From Lentisphaerota bacterium (GTDB lineage: Bacteria; Verrucomicrobiota; Lentisphaeria; Oligosphaerales; JABHEG01): a stretch of DNA of 34,656 nt. The notes beneath the pieces are model-generated. The model was not told the DNA's origin and made no database searches. It saw nothing but the letters and a program-made list of their open reading frames with translations. The stretch spans positions 1-34,656 of the forward strand of contig JABHEG010000298.1 of the NCBI GenBank assembly GCA_018676675.1, written 5' to 3'. How positions within the stretch are numbered: position 1 is the stretch's first letter; the number at the start of each line of letters is the position of its first letter. Below, piece after piece: positions 32,574-34,656 of this stretch. Both the position numbers and the translations under genes were made by a program.

Positions 32574-34367
32574 ATGAAGACGATCGTCGCACTGCTGCTC
32601 TGCCTCCTAATGTGCTCTTGCGCCTCGAGCCGCCGAATGATGAAGATCTCACCGTTCACCGAAGGAAAGGCCGCGAAAATGCCTGACCCCGAGCGGGTCA
32701 ACGTTTGGCCGCTGGTGTACCACAACCGCGACGCGACCTCTGTCCTCTGGCCAATTGTCGACTGGGATGCGGAGGGGTTTGCGGTCCGTCCACTGATCAA
32801 CAAGGAACACGACGACTGGTCCATCCTCTTCCCTCTGTCAGCCTGGAACACCACGCGCACCGAAGGCTGGGCCCTGACAGCCTATCACTATGACGAGAAC
32901 AAGGGAATGTTCCCGCTCTTCAATCTGGGCGATGAGTTCAGTTACGTCATCCCGGCGTGGTGGACAGATGACGACGAACACGGCGTCTTCCCGCTGTACG
33001 GCTGGAGCGATGAACTGCATCATGTAGGGCCGGTCTGGTGGGAAACAGAAGGGGAGGCAGCAGGTCTTTTCCCGCTATACGACCAGGATCAGAAAGACAA
33101 ATGGAAGGAGCGAAATCTCCTCGGTGGAATTGTTGCCCATCTCAAAGATGCTGATGATGGAAACTACACCCACTGGATCTTCCCGGCTTGGTACGCCAGG
33201 AAGCGCGAGGACGGCATGACCCGCGTGTTCTTCCCGGTCTTCGCGTTCAGCCGAGATGAGGACGAACGAGTGCTGCTGACTCCCCTGGGCGGGCGAGCCT
33301 GGGAAGCGGATGGAGAAGACGAGGTCTTGGTCGTACTGCCCTTCTTCGGCTACGGTCGCGACGACGACAGACGTGTTCTTCTCACCCCCATCGGCGGACG
33401 TGGATGGAAGAAAGACGGCGAGACTTACATGGTCAACGTAGTCGGGCCGTTGTACCACTACCACGAACGTGGGGAGCACACGTTCCACGCCGTGCTGTGG
33501 CCATTTTTCACATGTTCAGATGGTGGCACATGGCGGCTCCTTCCACTCATGTCGCACACTGGGAAACGCGGCAAACCGGGGTTGCTCCACGAGCTCGCTC
33601 TGATTTCCACCACCAACACCGACAAGCGTAAAGGGATGTCTGTCCTTGGTCCATTCGGGTTCGACTACGACCGGAAACTGCACGATGATGCACGTCCCGA
33701 TTGGGACCTGAGTTTCCTGCTCTTCGGACGCCTCTGGCACAGAGTTTACAAGCGGAACGATCTGCCGCACCCATCGCACCATTCCTGGCAATCCCACGTC
33801 GGAAGCAAGGGAAGAGACTTCATTTTGATCCGTCAGAGCACGGAGACGTTCCGGGTCTGGCGCCAGGGCGTGCTGACCAAGCAGGAGACAGAGACCCTCT
33901 GGCGCTGGTGGCGCCTCCGGAATGACGCCGCACGTATGAAGTTGGCCCCGAAAGTCACGGACATCCTCAAGCGCCATGGCGTGTCCCTGACGGACCAGCA
34001 ACCCGAGACGATCCGGGCCGCTCTGCTGGCCTTTGCCGCCGAGAACACTGAACTCGCCCAAACAACGCGACTAGGCATCCCGTTGCTGTACGAATGTGAG
34101 CGCTCAGGGGAGAAGACGAACTGGAAGGTGCTGTTCGGCGCACTCAGTGGCAACCGCGTCAGCGACCGAACCCGAGTGAGCGTCCTGCGCCACCTCTACC
34201 GGCGGGAACGCAACGGCGACAACGTCAGTCGCGACTTCTTCCCCTTCTGCACGTGGGACTCGACCCCGGATCGCACCCGCTTCTCTTTTCTCTGGCGACT
34301 ACTCAACTACGAGCGTAATGGCGGCCGACGTAACGGACACCTACTGTTCATACCTTGGGGCAAGTGA
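32574..34367 (+). CDS. Predicted lipoprotein with WPL/FPL repeats, 597 aa
   Basis: The signal MKTIVALLLCLLMCSCASS ends in a lipobox-like LMCSC, with C16 the likely lipid-modified cysteine. Residues about 40-370 repeat a motif of about 20-60 residues centred on WPL, FPL or a similar core: VNVWPLVYH, VLWPIVDWD, ILFPLSAWN, GMFPLFNLG, GVFPLYGWS, GLFPLYDQD, WIFPAWYAR, VFFPVFAFS, VLLTPLGGRAW and VLLTPIGGRGW. The C-terminal part repeats RRERNGDN...FFPFCTWDSTPD and YERNGGRR...LLFIPWG. A repeated beta-sheet structure on the envelope is likely. I do not know a function; similar lipoproteins occur in planctomycete-like bacteria, from memory. It is divergent from the GH20-like gene across 261 bases. Confidence 0.88.
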   Translation: MKTIVALLLCLLMCSCASSRRMMKISPFTEGKAAKMPDPERVNVWPLVYHNRDATSVLWPIVDWDAEGFAVRPLINKEHDDWSILFPLSAWNTTRTEGWALTAYHYDENKGMFPLFNLGDEFSYVIPAWWTDDDEHGVFPLYGWSDELHHVGPVWWETEGEAAGLFPLYDQDQKDKWKERNLLGGIVAHLKDADDGNYTHWIFPAWYARKREDGMTRVFFPVFAFSRDEDERVLLTPLGGRAWEADGEDEVLVVLPFFGYGRDDDRRVLLTPIGGRGWKKDGETYMVNVVGPLYHYHERGEHTFHAVLWPFFTCSDGGTWRLLPLMSHTGKRGKPGLLHELALISTTNTDKRKGMSVLGPFGFDYDRKLHDDARPDWDLSFLLFGRLWHRVYKRNDLPHPSHHSWQSHVGSKGRDFILIRQSTETFRVWRQGVLTKQETETLWRWWRLRNDAARMKLAPKVTDILKRHGVSLTDQQPETIRAALLAFAAENTELAQTTRLGIPLLYECERSGEKTNWKVLFGALSGNRVSDRTRVSVLRHLYRRERNGDNVSRDFFPFCTWDSTPDRTRFSFLWRLLNYERNGGRRNGHLLFIPWGK

Positions 34368-34406
34368 ACAGCCCACGAATAAATCGCCTCAGCGGAGCCA
34401 TAGCCC

Positions 34407-34535
34407 ATGCATAACTCCTCCTGTCAATACGTGTACCGACGTCACGCAATTGTGGTAGCCATGGCCGTGGTCATTTCCGGCGCGGTGCTTCACACGCTTG
34501 CGGCCGCTCCCCCCTCCACAATGCCGTCAACCTAA
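34407..34535 (+). CDS. Possible small membrane or secreted peptide, 42 aa
   Basis: The ORF from ATG 34407 to TAA 34533-34535 encodes a chain with a basic N-terminal part (CQYVYRRHA), a hydrophobic segment at about 15-33 (IVVAMAVVISGAVLHTLAAA) and a short Pro/Ser/Thr end. GGAG lies about 9 bases upstream. It follows the lipoprotein by 39 bases on the same strand. No family is recognised, and a chance ORF cannot be excluded. Confidence 0.35.
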   Translation: MHNSSCQYVYRRHAIVVAMAVVISGAVLHTLAAAPPSTMPST

Positions 34536-34656
34536 GCGTCCGGGCGGCGCGACGGCCTCAGATCCTTTTGCGGTTCATGACGTGACGGTGCTTCGTTGGT
34601 GTTTTTTTCCTCGGAAAGCTGCGTCCAGGCCGGCGTTCGGTGAGTCCTTCACCGAT
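34536..34656. other. Unresolved right edge, possible partial minus-strand gene
   Basis: On the minus strand a frame is open from the edge to a stop at 34558-34560, giving a very basic 32-residue end (GRSFPRKKTPTKHRH; MNRKRI). A second minus frame is also open for 26 codons. A plus-strand run of seven T lies at about 34606-34612 without a clear stem. None of these can be confirmed from the window. Confidence 0.2.

Noticed and set aside
34600..34615. Plus-strand run of seven T as a terminator
   Set aside because: No convincing stem precedes it, and it may lie inside a partial minus-strand gene.
1..34656. CRISPR array, tRNA or rRNA genes, integrase or transposase
   Set aside because: No regularly spaced short direct repeats with unique spacers, no cloverleaf-like segment in the spacers and no recombinase motif were seen.

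Overview
The window is GC-rich bacterial chromosome, about 60% G+C by eye, and almost all of it is coding. The gene content suggests an environmental bacterium of the Planctomycetes/Verrucomicrobia/Lentisphaerae/Kiritimatiellota type, or a similar lineage such as Hydrogenedentota. The reasons are a giant secreted repeat protein with Calx-beta, GEVED and autotransporter-associated strand repeats, a lone pseudopilin, a sulfatase, a GH20-like protein, a WPL-repeat lipoprotein and many intergenic palindromic repeats. There is no rRNA or other marker gene that would settle the phylum, so this assignment is inference.

Layout. (1) 1-13284, minus strand: one uninterrupted reading frame of 4428 codons that runs off the left edge. 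It encodes a secreted mosaic protein. In order it has a signal peptide, a parallel beta-helix with a choice-of-anchor-Q-like tail, a possible sugar-binding-like module, a six-repeat YWTD propeller, two cadherin-like modules, about ten Calx-beta modules (four nearly identical), a GEVED domain, eight PATR repeats in two arrays and the start of a second beta-helix. (2) 13285-15843, minus strand: an intergenic region with REP-like repeats, a pseudopilin with an unusual cleavage site, a long apparently empty stretch, and an ankyrin-repeat membrane protein. (3) 16044-20880: a UvrC-like GIY-YIG nuclease, a cyclophilin-like small protein on the opposite strand, and uvrA with an extra basic tail. (4) 21044-23011, minus strand: a sulfatase without signal peptide, preceded by a strong DNA palindrome and a doubtful small ORF. 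(5) 23012-30034, plus strand: eight collinear genes, namely an aldo/keto reductase, an NAD-dependent epimerase, a 2TM/RCK channel with a non-canonical pore, a DUF6398-like protein, a taurine-pyruvate-type aminotransferase, an unrecognised protein, a YgbA_NO-family protein and a VOC/bleomycin-resistance-like protein. (6) 30165-34656: a GH20-like protein (minus), a WPL-repeat lipoprotein (plus), a possible small membrane peptide and unresolved edge sequence.

How the genes fit together. The giant protein, the pseudopilin and the lipoprotein point to investment in the cell surface. The sulfatase, GH20-like protein, epimerase and aldo/keto reductase fit use of sulfated or amino-sugar polymers. The aminotransferase and sulfatase both touch organosulfur chemistry, but no desulfonating enzyme is visible. 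No mobile-element integrase, CRISPR array, phage gene, tRNA or rRNA was seen. The most unusual items are the giant mosaic protein, the channel with its altered selectivity filter bracketed by a 47-bp hairpin repeat, the 24-bp-arm palindrome at 22751-22824, and the pseudopilin lacking the usual glycine.
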